Assembly: GCF_036346105.1 (NCBI RefSeq)
Contig: NZ_CP107811.1
Coordinates: 1,922,001 to 1,986,000, forward strand
Direction: 5' to 3'
Length of the DNA stretch: 64,000 bases
From: Streptomyces sp. NBC_00539
Lineage (GTDB): Bacteria > Actinomycetota > Actinomycetes > Streptomycetales > Streptomycetaceae
The notes under the pieces were generated by a model. That model did not search any database, had not been told where the DNA came from, and was given only the letters and a program-made list of their open reading frames with translations. The first letter of the stretch is position 1. Each line of letters opens with the position of its first letter. Below, piece after piece: positions 41,499-50,988 of this stretch. A program made the position numbers and the translations under genes.

Positions 41499-42413
41499 TC
41501 AGCGCGGCGCGTCCGGCAGCCACGCCGGGAGGGGCTCGGTCCGCGCCAGCCACGCCTGCGGCAGCACCGCGTCGCCGCGCGCGCCCAGGACACCGCCGAC
41601 GATGGCGCACGTCGTGTCCACGTCCCCGCCCACCTGTGCGGTGGTCCAGAACGCCCGCTCGTAGTCGTCCAGCGAACGCGCCGCCGACCACAGGGCGAAC
41701 GGCACCGTGTCGTGGGCGCTGGTGCGCCGGCCGCAGCCCAGGACCGCCGCGACCGTGGTGGCGTCGCCGTAGTCCAGCATGTCCCGCGCCCGCCGCAGCC
41801 CCGCGCCCACGGCGCTGCGCGGCACCAGCGCGATCACGCCGTCCAGCAGGTCGGCGGCCTTCGGCGGCCCGGCGTCGTCCGCCGCGAGCGCGGCCGCGGC
41901 GGCTACGGCCATCGCCCCGCACACCGCCTCGCGGTGCTGGTGGGTGGTGTACGCGGAGATCTCCGCCTGGTGCGTGGCCTGCTCGGGATCGTCCGCGTAC
42001 CAGGCGCCGAGCGGTGCGATGCGCATGGCGGCGCCGTTGCCCCAGGAGCCCTGCCCGTTGAAGAGCTCGGCCGCCAGGGTGCGCCAGTCCTCGCCCTCCC
42101 GGATGAGCCGCAGCATCCGGTTGACGGCGGGCCCGTAGCCGCGGTCGAAGTCGTGGTGGTGGGCGAAGGAGGCGGCCAGCGCGTCCTGGTCGATGCGCCC
42201 GTGGTCGGCGAGGACGGCCATCACCGAGCAGGCCATCTCGGTGTCGTCGGTCCACTGCCAGGTCTCGCTGCCCGCGGGCAGCTCGCGCCGCTTGAGCAGT
42301 GGGTAGTTCACGGGGACGAAGTACTGGGAACCCAGGGCGTCCCCCAGGGCCAGCCCGCGAAGGCTGGACATGGCGCGTGCGTAGCGCCTCTCGGGAGTGG
42401 AGTCAGCGGTCAT
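41499..42413 (-). CDS. ADP-ribosylglycohydrolase family protein
   Basis: This 304-residue protein has the all-helical ADP-ribosylglycohydrolase fold (DraG/ARH class). Metal ligands are seen in WTDDTEMA and GGDVDTTCAIVGG. It probably removes ADP-ribose from arginine or another target and so reverses ADP-ribosylation. The ATG at 42413 lies 11 nt after the upstream histidine-phosphatase stop, so the two are cotranscribed. A close pairing with a phosphatase could mean shared nucleotide chemistry, but this is inference. All key acids are present, so an active enzyme is expected. Confidence 0.9.
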   Translation of the reverse strand: MTADSTPERRYARAMSSLRGLALGDALGSQYFVPVNYPLLKRRELPAGSETWQWTDDTEMACSVMAVLADHGRIDQDALAASFAHHHDFDRGYGPAVNRMLRLIREGEDWRTLAAELFNGQGSWGNGAAMRIAPLGAWYADDPEQATHQAEISAYTTHQHREAVCGAMAVAAAAALAADDAGPPKAADLLDGVIALVPRSAVGAGLRRARDMLDYGDATTVAAVLGCGRRTSAHDTVPFALWSAARSLDDYERAFWTTAQVGGDVDTTCAIVGGVLGARGDAVLPQAWLARTEPLPAWLPDAPR

Positions 42414-42424
42414 CGCACGTCACT

Positions 42425-43084
42425 TTAGTCGTCGAGGTCGTAAGGCTCCGGTGTGGTCCACCGCTCAAACGGGCGGTCCAGGCGGTACCGGCCGTCCGGA
42501 CCGAGCACGAGTGTCCTGAATTCACCGTTCCCCGGGTTGCTCAGGGCCTCGAACTCGGCCACCGACCAATGGAACCAGCGCATGCAGAACAGCCGCATCG
42601 TCAGGCCGTGCGTCACAAGCAGCACGTTCTCGGGATGGTCGGGAGCCTCGAAGCTGCGGTACAGGCTCTCCAGGAAGGACCCGACCCGGTCGTACACGTC
42701 GGCGCCCGACTCGCCCTGCGCGAAGCGGTAGAAGAAATGCCCGTACGCGTCCCGGTACGCCTTCTGCAGGCGCACGTCGTCGTGGTCCTGCCAGTTCCCC
42801 CAGTCCTGTTCGCGCAGCCGCGGTTCCTCCCGCATGCGGACCCGCGTCGGGTCCAGCCCCAGTTCGCGGAAGGTCTGCAGGGTCCGGCGGTAGGGGGAGA
42901 CGTAGGCGCTGATGCGCTCGTCTCCGAACAGGTCGCGCAGCCGTGCGCCGGCCTGCCGGGCCTGCTCGCGCCCGGTCGGCGTCAGCCGCAGGGCGTGGTC
43001 GGGCTCCCGCTCGTACACCGTGTCATCGGCATTGCCCTGGGATTCCCCGTGCCGGACGAGGACGATGCGCCGTGGTCGTACCAT
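42425..43084 (-). CDS. Histidine phosphatase family protein
   Basis: This 219-residue protein has the phospho-His motif LVRHGES at residues 9-15, the arginine region SPYRRTLQTF, and the second histidine in LLVTHGLTMRLF. Length and pattern match the phosphoglycerate-mutase-like phosphatase superfamily. The substrate is unknown; members act on phosphosugars, nucleotides and phosphoproteins. The ATG is at 43084. The next gene, an ADP-ribosylglycohydrolase, starts 11 nt after its stop. Confidence 0.92.
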   Translation of the reverse strand: MVRPRRIVLVRHGESQGNADDTVYEREPDHALRLTPTGREQARQAGARLRDLFGDERISAYVSPYRRTLQTFRELGLDPTRVRMREEPRLREQDWGNWQDHDDVRLQKAYRDAYGHFFYRFAQGESGADVYDRVGSFLESLYRSFEAPDHPENVLLVTHGLTMRLFCMRWFHWSVAEFEALSNPGNGEFRTLVLGPDGRYRLDRPFERWTTPEPYDLDD

Positions 43085-43156
43085 TCCACGACCTTATTCG
43101 GCCACCGGCGCGTGATTCGAACGGGCACGCCGGTCAGAGCGCCGCTCGTCCTACGG

Positions 43157-43762
43157 TCATACCGTCCACGAGGGTTCGAGGTCGACGACGTCACCGGTCA
43201 GCGCCTCCACGTCGGCCTCGGTCTGCGCGCGCAACGAGAGCCGCTCGACCCGCTCCTGCCGGTACTTGCCGTGTTCGGCGGCCGCCCGCCACATCGACAG
43301 CACCAGGAACTCCCGCCCCGGGGCTTCCCCGAAGAGGCCGCGGATCATGCCCGGCGACCCTGCCATGGCCGGGTTCCAGACCTTCTCCTGCATCAGTGCG
43401 AAGTGCTCCACCCGCCCCTCACGCACCCGGGTGTGGGCGACCCGGACCACGTCGGCGTCGGAGAAACGCGGCTCGAAACCGGTCTTCACGTCGAAGCGGT
43501 AGTCGAAGAGCGTGACCCGCGCGTCGGTGAAGGTGCCGTTCTGGGAGGCGGCCAGCCGGTCGTGCGACCGTGCCATGAAGGAGTCGTAGAAGGACCGGCT
43601 CTCCCAGAACGCGAAGACGTGCGCCACCCCCTGCCGGCCCCGGCTCCATCCGCCGCCCTGCCCCCGGAATCCGGGCTCGCCCGGCAGCCCCGCCCATTTG
43701 CGCTGCCCACGCTCGAACCCGCGTCGGTCCGTCACCGTGCAGCGAATCCACTTGACCAGCAC
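43157..43762 (-). CDS. DUF4937 domain protein
   Basis: This 201-residue protein begins with WIRCTVTDRRGFERGQRKW, the conserved start of a family annotated DUF4937. Its beta-alpha pattern, with FAFWESRSFYDSFM and a second similar half, resembles a ferredoxin-like dimeric alpha-beta barrel of the antibiotic-monooxygenase type. The start is GTG at 43762. It is on the same strand as the phosphatase, 72 bp upstream of it, and 32 bp downstream of the arylamine N-acetyltransferase gene, so a long operon is possible. Function unknown. Confidence 0.82.
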   Translation of the reverse strand: MLVKWIRCTVTDRRGFERGQRKWAGLPGEPGFRGQGGGWSRGRQGVAHVFAFWESRSFYDSFMARSHDRLAASQNGTFTDARVTLFDYRFDVKTGFEPRFSDADVVRVAHTRVREGRVEHFALMQEKVWNPAMAGSPGMIRGLFGEAPGREFLVLSMWRAAAEHGKYRQERVERLSLRAQTEADVEALTGDVVDLEPSWTV

Positions 43763-43794
43763 CGCGCCATCGTACGGGCCCGGCGCGGCCCGGG

Positions 43795-44643
43795 TCAGTC
43801 CTCGGCGCGGAAGATCCCCACGAGATCAGCCGCGTCCCGCTCGGACAGCCGAAGGCCGAACTCCCGGGCGAGCGAAGGGATCACCTCATCGGCAGTCACG
43901 GTCCGGCTCTCCACCCGCCCGTCCGGGTACCAGCGGGTCAGCTCGCGGCCCAGGAGAGCCACCCGCACGTCCTCGCCGGGCAGTTGGACGATGACCTTGC
44001 CGAGGAAGGCCGAGCGCGGGTGCGAGGAGCTGTAGTGGTTCAGCACCACGTAGTCGACGGGGTGGTAGGGCTGCGGGGTGAAGGCGTAGAGGTCGCGCCA
44101 GGTGCCCTCGCGCAGCCAGCGCAGGACGAGGAGCCCGTCCTCCTCCTGGTGGACGGCGTACGTCCACTCCCCCTGCCGCACTTCGGCACCGGGCCGCCCG
44201 AGCGGGACGGGCTCGAACGGTCCGGGATACCCGTATCCCGCGTCGCACAGCCAGGGTTCACCCTCGACGGTGACGACGAGGACGGCGTGCGTCACCGGCA
44301 GCAGGGTGTCCCCGCGGGCCCTGTTGCGGGCGCCGCGCCCGGCCACCTCGAAGCCGATCCGCTGGAGGGCTGCGGCCAGCAGCGAGTTCTGCTCGTAGCA
44401 GTAGCCGCCGCGGCGGCGGTGCACGAGCTTGTCCTGCAGCGAGGTGACGTCCAGCTCGACGGGGCGGCCGAGCGTGACGTCCAGGCTCTCGAAGGGTATG
44501 GCGGCGGTGTGCGCCCGGTGCACTGCGTACAACGTCTCCAGGTCGGGCCGCAGTTCCCCTCGCGCGCCTTCGCCTTCGCCGCCCTCCCCGATGCCGATCC
44601 GCGCCAGATACGCGTCGAGGTCCAGCTCGTCACCGCTCCACAT
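43795..44643 (-). CDS. Arylamine N-acetyltransferase
   Basis: This 282-residue enzyme moves an acetyl group from acetyl-CoA to arylamines or hydrazines, and in actinomycetes sometimes acts on amide or macrolactam synthesis intermediates. The catalytic triad is visible: Cys82 in RRGGYCYEQN, His119 in VTHAVL, Asp134 in LCDAGYG. It is a normal length and intact. The ATG at 44643 overlaps nothing upstream. The next gene downstream (DUF4937) starts 32 nt after its stop. No biosynthetic cluster that would use it as an amide synthase is adjacent, so detoxification is the safer reading. Confidence 0.93.
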   Translation of the reverse strand: MWSGDELDLDAYLARIGIGEGGEGEGARGELRPDLETLYAVHRAHTAAIPFESLDVTLGRPVELDVTSLQDKLVHRRRGGYCYEQNSLLAAALQRIGFEVAGRGARNRARGDTLLPVTHAVLVVTVEGEPWLCDAGYGYPGPFEPVPLGRPGAEVRQGEWTYAVHQEEDGLLVLRWLREGTWRDLYAFTPQPYHPVDYVVLNHYSSSHPRSAFLGKVIVQLPGEDVRVALLGRELTRWYPDGRVESRTVTADEVIPSLAREFGLRLSERDAADLVGIFRAED

Positions 44644-44788
44644 GGCTCTCCCACTCCCCCGTGTGAAATCCGGGAGCCGCGGCGATCACCACGCCCCCGC
44701 ACCATGATCGTCCCGCGGCCCCGCACCCGCCACCCCCTTCCCCCCGGCCCCGCGCCGCCCTCCGGCCCCCGCGCCCCCGGTCGTGCGC

Positions 44789-45598
44789 TCAGAGGTCGAG
44801 CAACTCCGCGAGGGTGCCGCCGAGGACGCGATCGCGCAGCGCTCCCGGGCTGGTCACTCGTTCCACGGTGGCGCGGGCGAGGAACGGGTCACCATAGGGC
44901 GCGTCCGAACCGAACAGCGTGCGGTCAGGCACCTCGCCGATGGCCAGCCGCACCGCGAAGATGATGTTCGCCGTCGACAGTTCCAGGTACATGTTCGGGG
45001 TGTCCCGGGCCAGCTCGATGGCCGTCAGCCAGTTCGTTCCGCCGAGTTGGCTGATCACCAGGGGAACGCTCGGGTGGCGGCGCGCGAGAGCGGCGAGGGC
45101 GGCCAGGTCTGACGCCGTGGTCGGCGCGAACCCGTGCACGACCACCGGCAGCCCACCGTGATCGGCGGCCGCCCGCAGGACCGGCTCGATCAGACCGGCC
45201 CCGCCCGGTGGCGGAGTCAGCTCACCGACCCCCCGAAAGCCCCGGCCGACGACCTCCCGCTCGACCTCCGCCGCGATCTGCTGAGCCGGCAGCTCCAGGC
45301 GGACCTTCCCGAAGCCGATGAAACGGTCGGGATGCGCCGCGCATGCCGAGGCGTGTTCCTCCCGTGCCGCCTCGTAGCCGTCCGGCCCGTCCGAGCGGCC
45401 GCTGATCGTCTCGTCCAGCACACTCATCTCGTGCCGGAACGAGGCCAGATCGGTGGCCCGCTCCGGATGCGGCCGGGTGCCGAAGAGCACGGCACGGTCG
45501 ACTCCTGCCTCGTCCAGCAGGGCGATGTGGCTGTCCACGGGATCGTGGACGTGGCTGTGCGCATCGATGATCAACGGATGCTCCTGGTCGGGGCCCAT
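44789..45598 (-). CDS. Amidohydrolase-related metal-dependent hydrolase (TIM barrel)
   Basis: This 269-residue protein has the amidohydrolase_2 pattern: the metal motif IDAHSHVHD at residues 10-18, a central His in VVVHGFAPT, and the final Asp in LFGSDAPYGDP. Such enzymes hydrolyse or decarboxylate small ring or carboxylate compounds. The substrate is unknown. The ATG at 45598 faces a MerR regulator 77 bp away, so the MerR protein probably controls this gene. Confidence 0.88.
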   Translation of the reverse strand: MGPDQEHPLIIDAHSHVHDPVDSHIALLDEAGVDRAVLFGTRPHPERATDLASFRHEMSVLDETISGRSDGPDGYEAAREEHASACAAHPDRFIGFGKVRLELPAQQIAAEVEREVVGRGFRGVGELTPPPGGAGLIEPVLRAAADHGGLPVVVHGFAPTTASDLAALAALARRHPSVPLVISQLGGTNWLTAIELARDTPNMYLELSTANIIFAVRLAIGEVPDRTLFGSDAPYGDPFLARATVERVTSPGALRDRVLGGTLAELLDL

Positions 45599-45675
45599 GA
45601 CGGTGACGGAATGCCGCCGCCCGTCCCATCGTTGAAGGCTGACACCATGACAAGGTCAAGCCGGCGGAGATGGCG

Positions 45676-46029
45676 ATGTTGATCGGGCAGTTGGCCAAAC
45701 GGACCGGGACGAGCGAGCGCCTGCTCCGCTACTACGAACGCGTCGGCCTCCTCACCTCGGTTCGCCAGGCCAACGGATACCGCGACTACGACGATGCGGC
45801 CGAGCAGAGGGTCAGGCAGATCCGCTCCCTGCTGGCGGCCGGGCTGCCCACCAGCTTGATCCGGCAGGTGCTGCCCTGTGCACTCGCCGACGGCTCCCTC
45901 CGTCCGTGCCCGGGAGTGCTGGACAAGCTCCGCGCCCAACTCGACCGCCTCGACCAGCGCGCGCAGGACTTGGCACGAGCCCGCCGAACCCTGCACCTGG
46001 CCATTACGGAAGCAGAACGAGCCGCATAG
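45676..46029 (+). CDS. MerR-family transcriptional regulator
   Basis: This 117-residue protein has a MerR winged-helix domain (LIGQLAKRTGTSERLLRYYERVGLL) and then a coiled-coil dimerisation helix. Two cysteines lie in CALADGSLRPC. The ATG at 45676 is preferred because GCGGAG sits 6 nt before it; the ATG at 45670 would overlap that site. It is divergent from the amidohydrolase gene with a 77-bp gap. I did not find a clear MerR-type 19-bp-spaced promoter with dyad symmetry, so the operator is not assigned. Confidence 0.88.
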   Translation: MLIGQLAKRTGTSERLLRYYERVGLLTSVRQANGYRDYDDAAEQRVRQIRSLLAAGLPTSLIRQVLPCALADGSLRPCPGVLDKLRAQLDRLDQRAQDLARARRTLHLAITEAERAA

Positions 46030-46089
46030 CAGCACGGTGCGCCGGGGCAAGGCCGCACTCGGCAGGACAGCCGCGTCGGCAAAACGCAG

Positions 46090-46120
46090 GTGGGGTGTCC
46101 GCGTTGTGCGGACACCCCAC
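46090..46120. terminator. Bidirectional terminator between merR and nrdJ
   Basis: Perfect 13-bp arms GTGGGGTGTCCGC and GCGGACACCCCAC with a 5-nt loop lie between the two convergent genes. Confidence 0.9.
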
Positions 46121-46156
46121 CCGAGCTGCTGATTCACGCCCTACGAGGGCTCACGA

Positions 46157-49057
46157 TCAGCTGCAACCGCTGGTCGAGCCGCAGCCCTCGCAGATGTAGC
46201 AGGAGCCGGCGCGCTGCATCTTCGTACCGCAGGAGAAGCACAGCGGGGCGTCGGCCGAGACGCCGAGCTGCATCTCGACGAGTTCGGCGCTGGAGTGCGC
46301 CGTCTTCGGGGCCGGGACCGTGACCGGGGCGGCAACGGCAGGCTTCGGCTGCTCCGAGGGGACGGCCGCGAGCGGGGCCGACTGGGCCAGCGACTCGGTG
46401 TCCAGTTCCTCCTCGTCCATCGGCTCGTACGAGCCGGTGTCGAGGTGGCGCTGACGCTCTTCGGCGGTGTGGATGCCGAGCGCCGAGCGGGTCTCGAACG
46501 GCAGGAAGTCCAGCGCCAGGCGGCGGAAGATGTAGTCGACGATCGACTGCGCCATCCGCACGTCCGGGTCGTCCGTCATGCCGGCCGGCTCGAAGCGCAT
46601 GTTCGTGAACTTCGAGACGTAGGTCTCCAGCGGCACGCCGTACTGGAGGCCGACGGATACGGCGATCGAGAAGGCGTCCATCATGCCCGCGAGGGTGGAA
46701 CCCTGCTTGGACATCTTGAGGAAGACCTCGCCCAGGCCGTCGTCCGGGTAGGAGTTCGCGGTCATGTAGCCCTCGGCGCCGCCGACCGTGAACGAGGTCG
46801 TGATCCCCGGGCGGCCCTTCGGCAGGCGCTTGCGGACCGGGCGGTACTCGATGACCTTCTCGACCGCTGCCCGGATGGTGTCCTCCGCCTTGGCGGTGAC
46901 CTCCTCCTTCTCCTCTTCCTTCTTCTTGGCGGAGAGGGGCTGGCCGACCTTGCAGTTGTCGCGGTAGATCGCGAGCGCCTTGACGCCCATCTTCCACGCC
47001 TCGAAGTAGATCTCCTCGATCTCCTCGACGGTCGCCGACTCCGGCATGTTGACCGTCTTGGAGATCGCGCCGGAGATCCACGGCTGGATCGCGGCCATCA
47101 TGCGCACGTGGCCCATCGGGGAGATGGAGCGCTCGCCCATGGCGCAGTCGAAGATCGAGTAGTGCTCGGTCTTGAGGCCCGGGGCGTCGACGACCACACC
47201 GTGCTCGGCGATGTGGGAGACGATCGCCTCGATCTGCTCCTCCTGGTAGCCCAGGCGGCGCAGGGCCTGCGGGACGGTGCCGTTGACGATCTGCATCGAG
47301 CCGCCGCCGACGAGCTTCTTGAACTTGACCAGGGCCAGGTCCGGCTCGACACCGGTGGTGTCGCAGGACATCGCCAGACCGATGGTGCCGGTCGGGGCGA
47401 GGACGGAGGCCTGGGAGTTGCGGAAGCCGTTCTTCTCGCCGAGGCGCAGGACGTCCTGCCAGGTCTCGGTGGCCGCCGCCCAGATCGCGTTGTCCAGGTC
47501 GTCGGTGCGCGGTGCGACGGCGTTCGCGTCGGCGTGCTGCTTCATCACGCGCTTGTGCGACTCGGCGTTGCGGGCGTAGCCGTCGTACGGGCCGACGATC
47601 GCGGCCAGCTCGGCGGAGCGCCGGTACGCCGTACCGGTCATCAGCGAGGTGATCGAGGCGGCGAGGGTGCGGCCGCCGTCCGAGTCGTAGGCGTGGCCCG
47701 TGGCCATCAGCAGGGCGCCGAGGTTGGCGTAGCCGATGCCGAGCTGGCGGAAGGCGCGGGTGTTCTCGCCGATCTTCTGCGTCGGGAAGTCCGCGAAGCA
47801 GATCGAGATGTCCATCGCGGTGATGACCAGCTCGACGACCTTGGCGAAGCGCTCCGCGTCGAAGGACTGGTTGCCCTTGCCGTCGTCGTGGAGGAACTTC
47901 ATGAGGTTCAGCGAGGCGAGGTTGCAGGACGTGTTGTCCAGGTGCATGTACTCGCTGCACGGGTTGGACGCGGTGATGCGGCCGGACTCGGGGCAGGTGT
48001 GCCAGTTGTTGATCACACCGTCGTACTGGATGCCCGGGTCGGCACAGGCCCACGCCGCCTCGGCGAGCTTGCGGAAGAGCGCCTTGGCGTCGACCTTCTC
48101 GATGACCTCGCCGGTCATGCGGGCACGCAGGCCGAACTCGGTGCCGTTCTCGACGGCCGTCATGAACTCGTCGTTCACGCGGACGGAGTTGTTGGCGTTC
48201 TGGTACTGGACGGACGTGATGTCGTCGCCGCCCAGGTCCATGTCGAAGCCCGCGTCGCGCAGGGCGCGGATCTTCTCCTCTTCCTTCACCTTGGTGGCGA
48301 TGAAGTCCTCGACGTCCGGGTGGTCGACGTCCAGGACGACCATCTTGGCCGCCCGGCGCGTGGCGCCGCCCGACTTGATCGTTCCTGCGGACGCGTCGGC
48401 GCCCCGCATGAAGGAGACCGGGCCGGAGGCGTTGCCACCGGAGGAGAGGAGCTCCTTGGAGGAGCGGATGCGGGAGAGGTTCAGGCCGGCGCCGGAGCCG
48501 CCCTTGAAGATCATTCCCTCTTCCTTGTACCAGTCGAGGATCGACTCCATGGAGTCGTCGACGGCCAGGATGAAGCAGGCGGAGACCTGCTGCGGCTGGG
48601 GCGTTCCGACGTTGAACCACACCGGGGAGTTGAAGCTGAAGATCTGGTGCAGGAGGGCGTACGTCAGCTCGTGCTCGAAGATCTCGGCATCCGCGGGCGA
48701 GGCGAAGTAGTCGTAGTCCTCGCCGGCCTTCGTGTAGGTCTTCACGATCCGGTCGATGAGCTGCTTCAAACCGGTCTCGCGCTGCGAGGTGCCGACCGCG
48801 CCGCGGAAGTACTTGCTGGTGACGATGTTGACCGCGTTCACCGACCAGAAGTCGGGGAACTCGACGCCACGCTGCTCGAAGTTGACCGAGCCGTCGCGCC
48901 AGTTGGTCATGACGACGTCACGGCGCTCCCAGCTCACCTCGTCATACGGGTGCACGCCCGGGGTGGTGTGGATGCGCTCGATCCGCAGGCCGCTCTTGGC
49001 AGCCTTGGTTCCCTTGGCGCGGGAACCTCGTGCCGAGCCGCTCGCCGTCTCTGTCAT
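46157..49057 (-). CDS. nrdJ: Vitamin B12-dependent (class II) ribonucleotide reductase
   Basis: This 966-residue enzyme makes deoxyribonucleotides with adenosylcobalamin and needs no oxygen. Conserved barrel blocks include SFNSPVWFNVG, GSGAGLNLS, NPCSEYMHLD and the CNLASLNL cysteine. The C-terminal tail carries the redox cysteines (FSCGTKM, CYICEGCGS). A Lys/Glu-rich stretch near residue 710 (AKKKEEEKEEV) marks an insertion. The ATG at 49057 follows GGGAGGCGGC. It lies 135 bp after nrdR on the same strand, matching the nrdRJ operon of streptomycetes. No cobalamin riboswitch is present, as expected because in Streptomyces that element is on the class I operon. Confidence 0.97.
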   Translation of the reverse strand: MTETASGSARGSRAKGTKAAKSGLRIERIHTTPGVHPYDEVSWERRDVVMTNWRDGSVNFEQRGVEFPDFWSVNAVNIVTSKYFRGAVGTSQRETGLKQLIDRIVKTYTKAGEDYDYFASPADAEIFEHELTYALLHQIFSFNSPVWFNVGTPQPQQVSACFILAVDDSMESILDWYKEEGMIFKGGSGAGLNLSRIRSSKELLSSGGNASGPVSFMRGADASAGTIKSGGATRRAAKMVVLDVDHPDVEDFIATKVKEEEKIRALRDAGFDMDLGGDDITSVQYQNANNSVRVNDEFMTAVENGTEFGLRARMTGEVIEKVDAKALFRKLAEAAWACADPGIQYDGVINNWHTCPESGRITASNPCSEYMHLDNTSCNLASLNLMKFLHDDGKGNQSFDAERFAKVVELVITAMDISICFADFPTQKIGENTRAFRQLGIGYANLGALLMATGHAYDSDGGRTLAASITSLMTGTAYRRSAELAAIVGPYDGYARNAESHKRVMKQHADANAVAPRTDDLDNAIWAAATETWQDVLRLGEKNGFRNSQASVLAPTGTIGLAMSCDTTGVEPDLALVKFKKLVGGGSMQIVNGTVPQALRRLGYQEEQIEAIVSHIAEHGVVVDAPGLKTEHYSIFDCAMGERSISPMGHVRMMAAIQPWISGAISKTVNMPESATVEEIEEIYFEAWKMGVKALAIYRDNCKVGQPLSAKKKEEEKEEVTAKAEDTIRAAVEKVIEYRPVRKRLPKGRPGITTSFTVGGAEGYMTANSYPDDGLGEVFLKMSKQGSTLAGMMDAFSIAVSVGLQYGVPLETYVSKFTNMRFEPAGMTDDPDVRMAQSIVDYIFRRLALDFLPFETRSALGIHTAEERQRHLDTGSYEPMDEEELDTESLAQSAPLAAVPSEQPKPAVAAPVTVPAPKTAHSSAELVEMQLGVSADAPLCFSCGTKMQRAGSCYICEGCGSTSGCS

Positions 49058-49192
49058 GCCGCCTCCCATATGCGGGCAAAAACGCCCTGATGTGCCAGCG
49101 ATATTCCGCAGCACGGTGCCGTGTGTCTGTATCTACGTATCTACGAATCTCGCCTGACCGACCGGGCCGGGGCCGCGCTGCGGCCCGTCCGG

Positions 49193-49708
49193 TCAGTCGG
49201 CGGCGGAGGCGGGCACGGGGACGACCGCGGGGGTCCCCCCCGGCTCGCACTCATGGGGATGAGACTGCCGTTCACGGAGCTCCGCGATGGCGGTCTCGAA
49301 GTCTTCAAGGGTGTCGAACGCTTTGTACACGGACGCGAACCGCAGGTACGCGACCAGATCGAGCTCCTGCAGCGGGCCGAGTATGGCCAGGCCCACGTCG
49401 TGCGTGGTCAGCTCGGCACTCCCGGTGGCGCGCAGCGCCTCCTCGACCCGCTGGCCGAGCTTGGCGAGGGCGTCCTCGGTGACCGGGCGCCCCTGGCACG
49501 CCTTGCGGACGCCGGAGATGACCTTGGAGCGACTGAAGGGTTCGGTCACACCGCTGCGCTTGATCACCATCAGCGAGGCCGTTTCCACCGTGGTGAAACG
49601 ACGGGAGCAGTCGGGGCACTGACGGCGTCGGCGGATCGACGTGCCGTCATCGGTGGTGCGGCTGTCGACGACCCGGCTGTCGGGGTGCCTGCAGAAGGGG
49701 CAGTGCAT
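49193..49708 (-). CDS. nrdR: Transcriptional repressor of ribonucleotide reductase genes
   Basis: This 171-residue protein has a zinc ribbon at Cys3, Cys6, Cys31 and Cys34, a basic patch ([13 protein letters not shown]), and an ATP-cone at about residues 46-136 that senses ATP and dATP. NrdR represses both class I and class II reductase operons when dATP is high. The ATG at 49708 (MHCPFC) is preferred over the longer reading because this is the family's invariant start and GAGGGTGAGGG lies before it. It is the first gene of nrdR-nrdJ. Two candidate NrdR boxes lie 135-182 bp upstream. Confidence 0.96.
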   Translation of the reverse strand: MHCPFCRHPDSRVVDSRTTDDGTSIRRRRQCPDCSRRFTTVETASLMVIKRSGVTEPFSRSKVISGVRKACQGRPVTEDALAKLGQRVEEALRATGSAELTTHDVGLAILGPLQELDLVAYLRFASVYKAFDTLEDFETAIAELRERQSHPHECEPGGTPAVVPVPASAAD

Positions 49709-49842
49709 GGTTCCCTCACCCTCCCTCTTAGGCACGACTGATCACCCCACCGGGCCCCTGAGCGGCAAGGAACGAGGCTCTGCCGGGGGCTGGTGAAGCA
49801 GCCACCAGCATATGCGATGCCGGGAGCCCGAGCGGACCCGGG

Positions 49843-49890
49843 ACCACAACTTCTGGGTGGCAGCGCTCATCCAACCACTAGATCTTGGGT
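49843..49890. promoter_or_regulatory. Pair of candidate NrdR boxes
   Basis: CCACTAGATCTTGGGT at 49875-49890 matches the NrdR consensus ACACWATATATWGTGT at most positions. ACCACAACTTCTGGGT at 49843-49858 is a weaker match. Their centres are about 31 bp apart, three helical turns, as in known NrdR box pairs. Autoregulation of nrdRJ is therefore likely. Confidence 0.6.
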
Positions 49891-50100
49891 TGTGGTGGAT
49901 TTACTGCCCGCCGCGTGTCGCGGGCTCCGATGCAGGGTTCCCGGGGCCGGCGGTGCCACACTGGGCGCGGCCCGCCCGGTGACGATCCGACCCGGAAGGG
50001 TACCGTAGGCGGCATGGGAGCGGCCGAACCCGCGTTCGGTCTGACTGTCGGTCCATACACCTCTCGATGTGCTCCAGGTGGACGATCTGCGATATTTCAC

Positions 50101-50116
50101 TCGAACGTGTGTTTGG
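50101..50116. promoter_or_regulatory. LexA (SOS) box upstream of lexA
   Basis: TCGAACGTGTGTTTGG fits the actinobacterial SOS box TCGAAC-N4-GTTCGA with a perfect left arm and two mismatches in the right. It ends 62 bp before the lexA start. The imperfect right arm suggests moderate autoregulation. Confidence 0.75.
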
Positions 50117-50178
50117 CGCAACCTTTCGAAAGCAACTACCGTTGTCCAGCTAGGGAGAACATTTCGAGAGGGGCCGAC

Positions 50179-50970
50179 GTGACCACGACCGCAGACAGTG
50201 CCACCATCACTGCCCAGAACCGCTCCCAGAGCCGACTTGAGCCGGTGCATGCCATGAACGACGCACGTCAGAACCCGGAGGCGGAGTCCGTGCGCCCCGC
50301 ACGCTCGCTGCCAGGGCGACCTCCAGGCATTCGCGCCGACAGCTCCGGGCTCACGGACCGGCAGCGCAGGGTCATCGAGGTCATTCGCGATTCGGTGCAG
50401 CGCCGGGGCTACCCGCCGTCGATGCGCGAGATCGGCCAGGCGGTCGGCCTGTCGAGCACGTCGTCGGTCGCCCACCAGCTGATGGCCCTCGAGCGCAAGG
50501 GGTTCCTGCGGCGCGACCCGCACCGCCCGCGGGCCTACGAGGTGCGCGGCTCGGACCAGCCCAGCTCGCAGCCCACCGACACCACCGGCAAGCCCGCCGC
50601 CTCCTACGTTCCCCTGGTCGGACGGATCGCCGCCGGCGGCCCGATCCTCGCCGAGGAGTCGGTGGAGGACGTCTTCCCGCTCCCCCGCCAGCTGGTCGGC
50701 GACGGCGAACTCTTCGTCCTCAAGGTCGTCGGTGACTCGATGATCGAGGCGGCCATCTGCGACGGCGACTGGGTCACCGTCCGCCGTCAGCCCGTCGCGG
50801 AGAACGGCGACATCGTCGCCGCGATGCTGGACGGCGAGGCCACCGTCAAGCGGTTCAAGCGCGAGGACGGCCACGTCTGGCTGCTTCCGCACAACGCCGC
50901 GTACCAGCCCATCCCCGGCGACGAAGCCACCATCCTCGGCAAGGTCGTCGCCGTTCTGCGCCGGGTCTGA
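50179..50970 (+). CDS. lexA: SOS response repressor LexA
   Basis: This 263-residue protein has a winged-helix DNA-binding domain at about 58-120 ([19 protein letters not shown]). The self-cleavage site is Ala152-Gly153 in GRIAAGGP. The catalytic dyad is Ser187 (GDSM) and Lys224 (ATVKRFKRE). Activated RecA triggers self-cleavage, which frees SOS genes. The GTG at 50179 is used because GAGAGGGG lies just upstream; the protein has a long polar N-terminal extension of about 55 residues typical of streptomycete LexA. The intergenic region from 49709 to 50178 carries the NrdR boxes and the LexA box. nrdRJ is divergent. Confidence 0.96.
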   Translation: MTTTADSATITAQNRSQSRLEPVHAMNDARQNPEAESVRPARSLPGRPPGIRADSSGLTDRQRRVIEVIRDSVQRRGYPPSMREIGQAVGLSSTSSVAHQLMALERKGFLRRDPHRPRAYEVRGSDQPSSQPTDTTGKPAASYVPLVGRIAAGGPILAEESVEDVFPLPRQLVGDGELFVLKVVGDSMIEAAICDGDWVTVRRQPVAENGDIVAAMLDGEATVKRFKREDGHVWLLPHNAAYQPIPGDEATILGKVVAVLRRV

Positions 50971-50988
50971 CACCCGTCGCCCCCATCC

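Noticed and set aside
45599-45675. A MerR-type operator between the amidohydrolase and MerR genes
   Set aside because: Only a weak TTGA...TCAA symmetry is present; the 19-bp-spaced promoter dyad is not convincing.
49058-49192. A cobalamin riboswitch upstream of nrdJ
   Set aside because: The gap is only 135 bp and lacks the B12-box. In Streptomyces the riboswitch is expected at the class I reductase operon.
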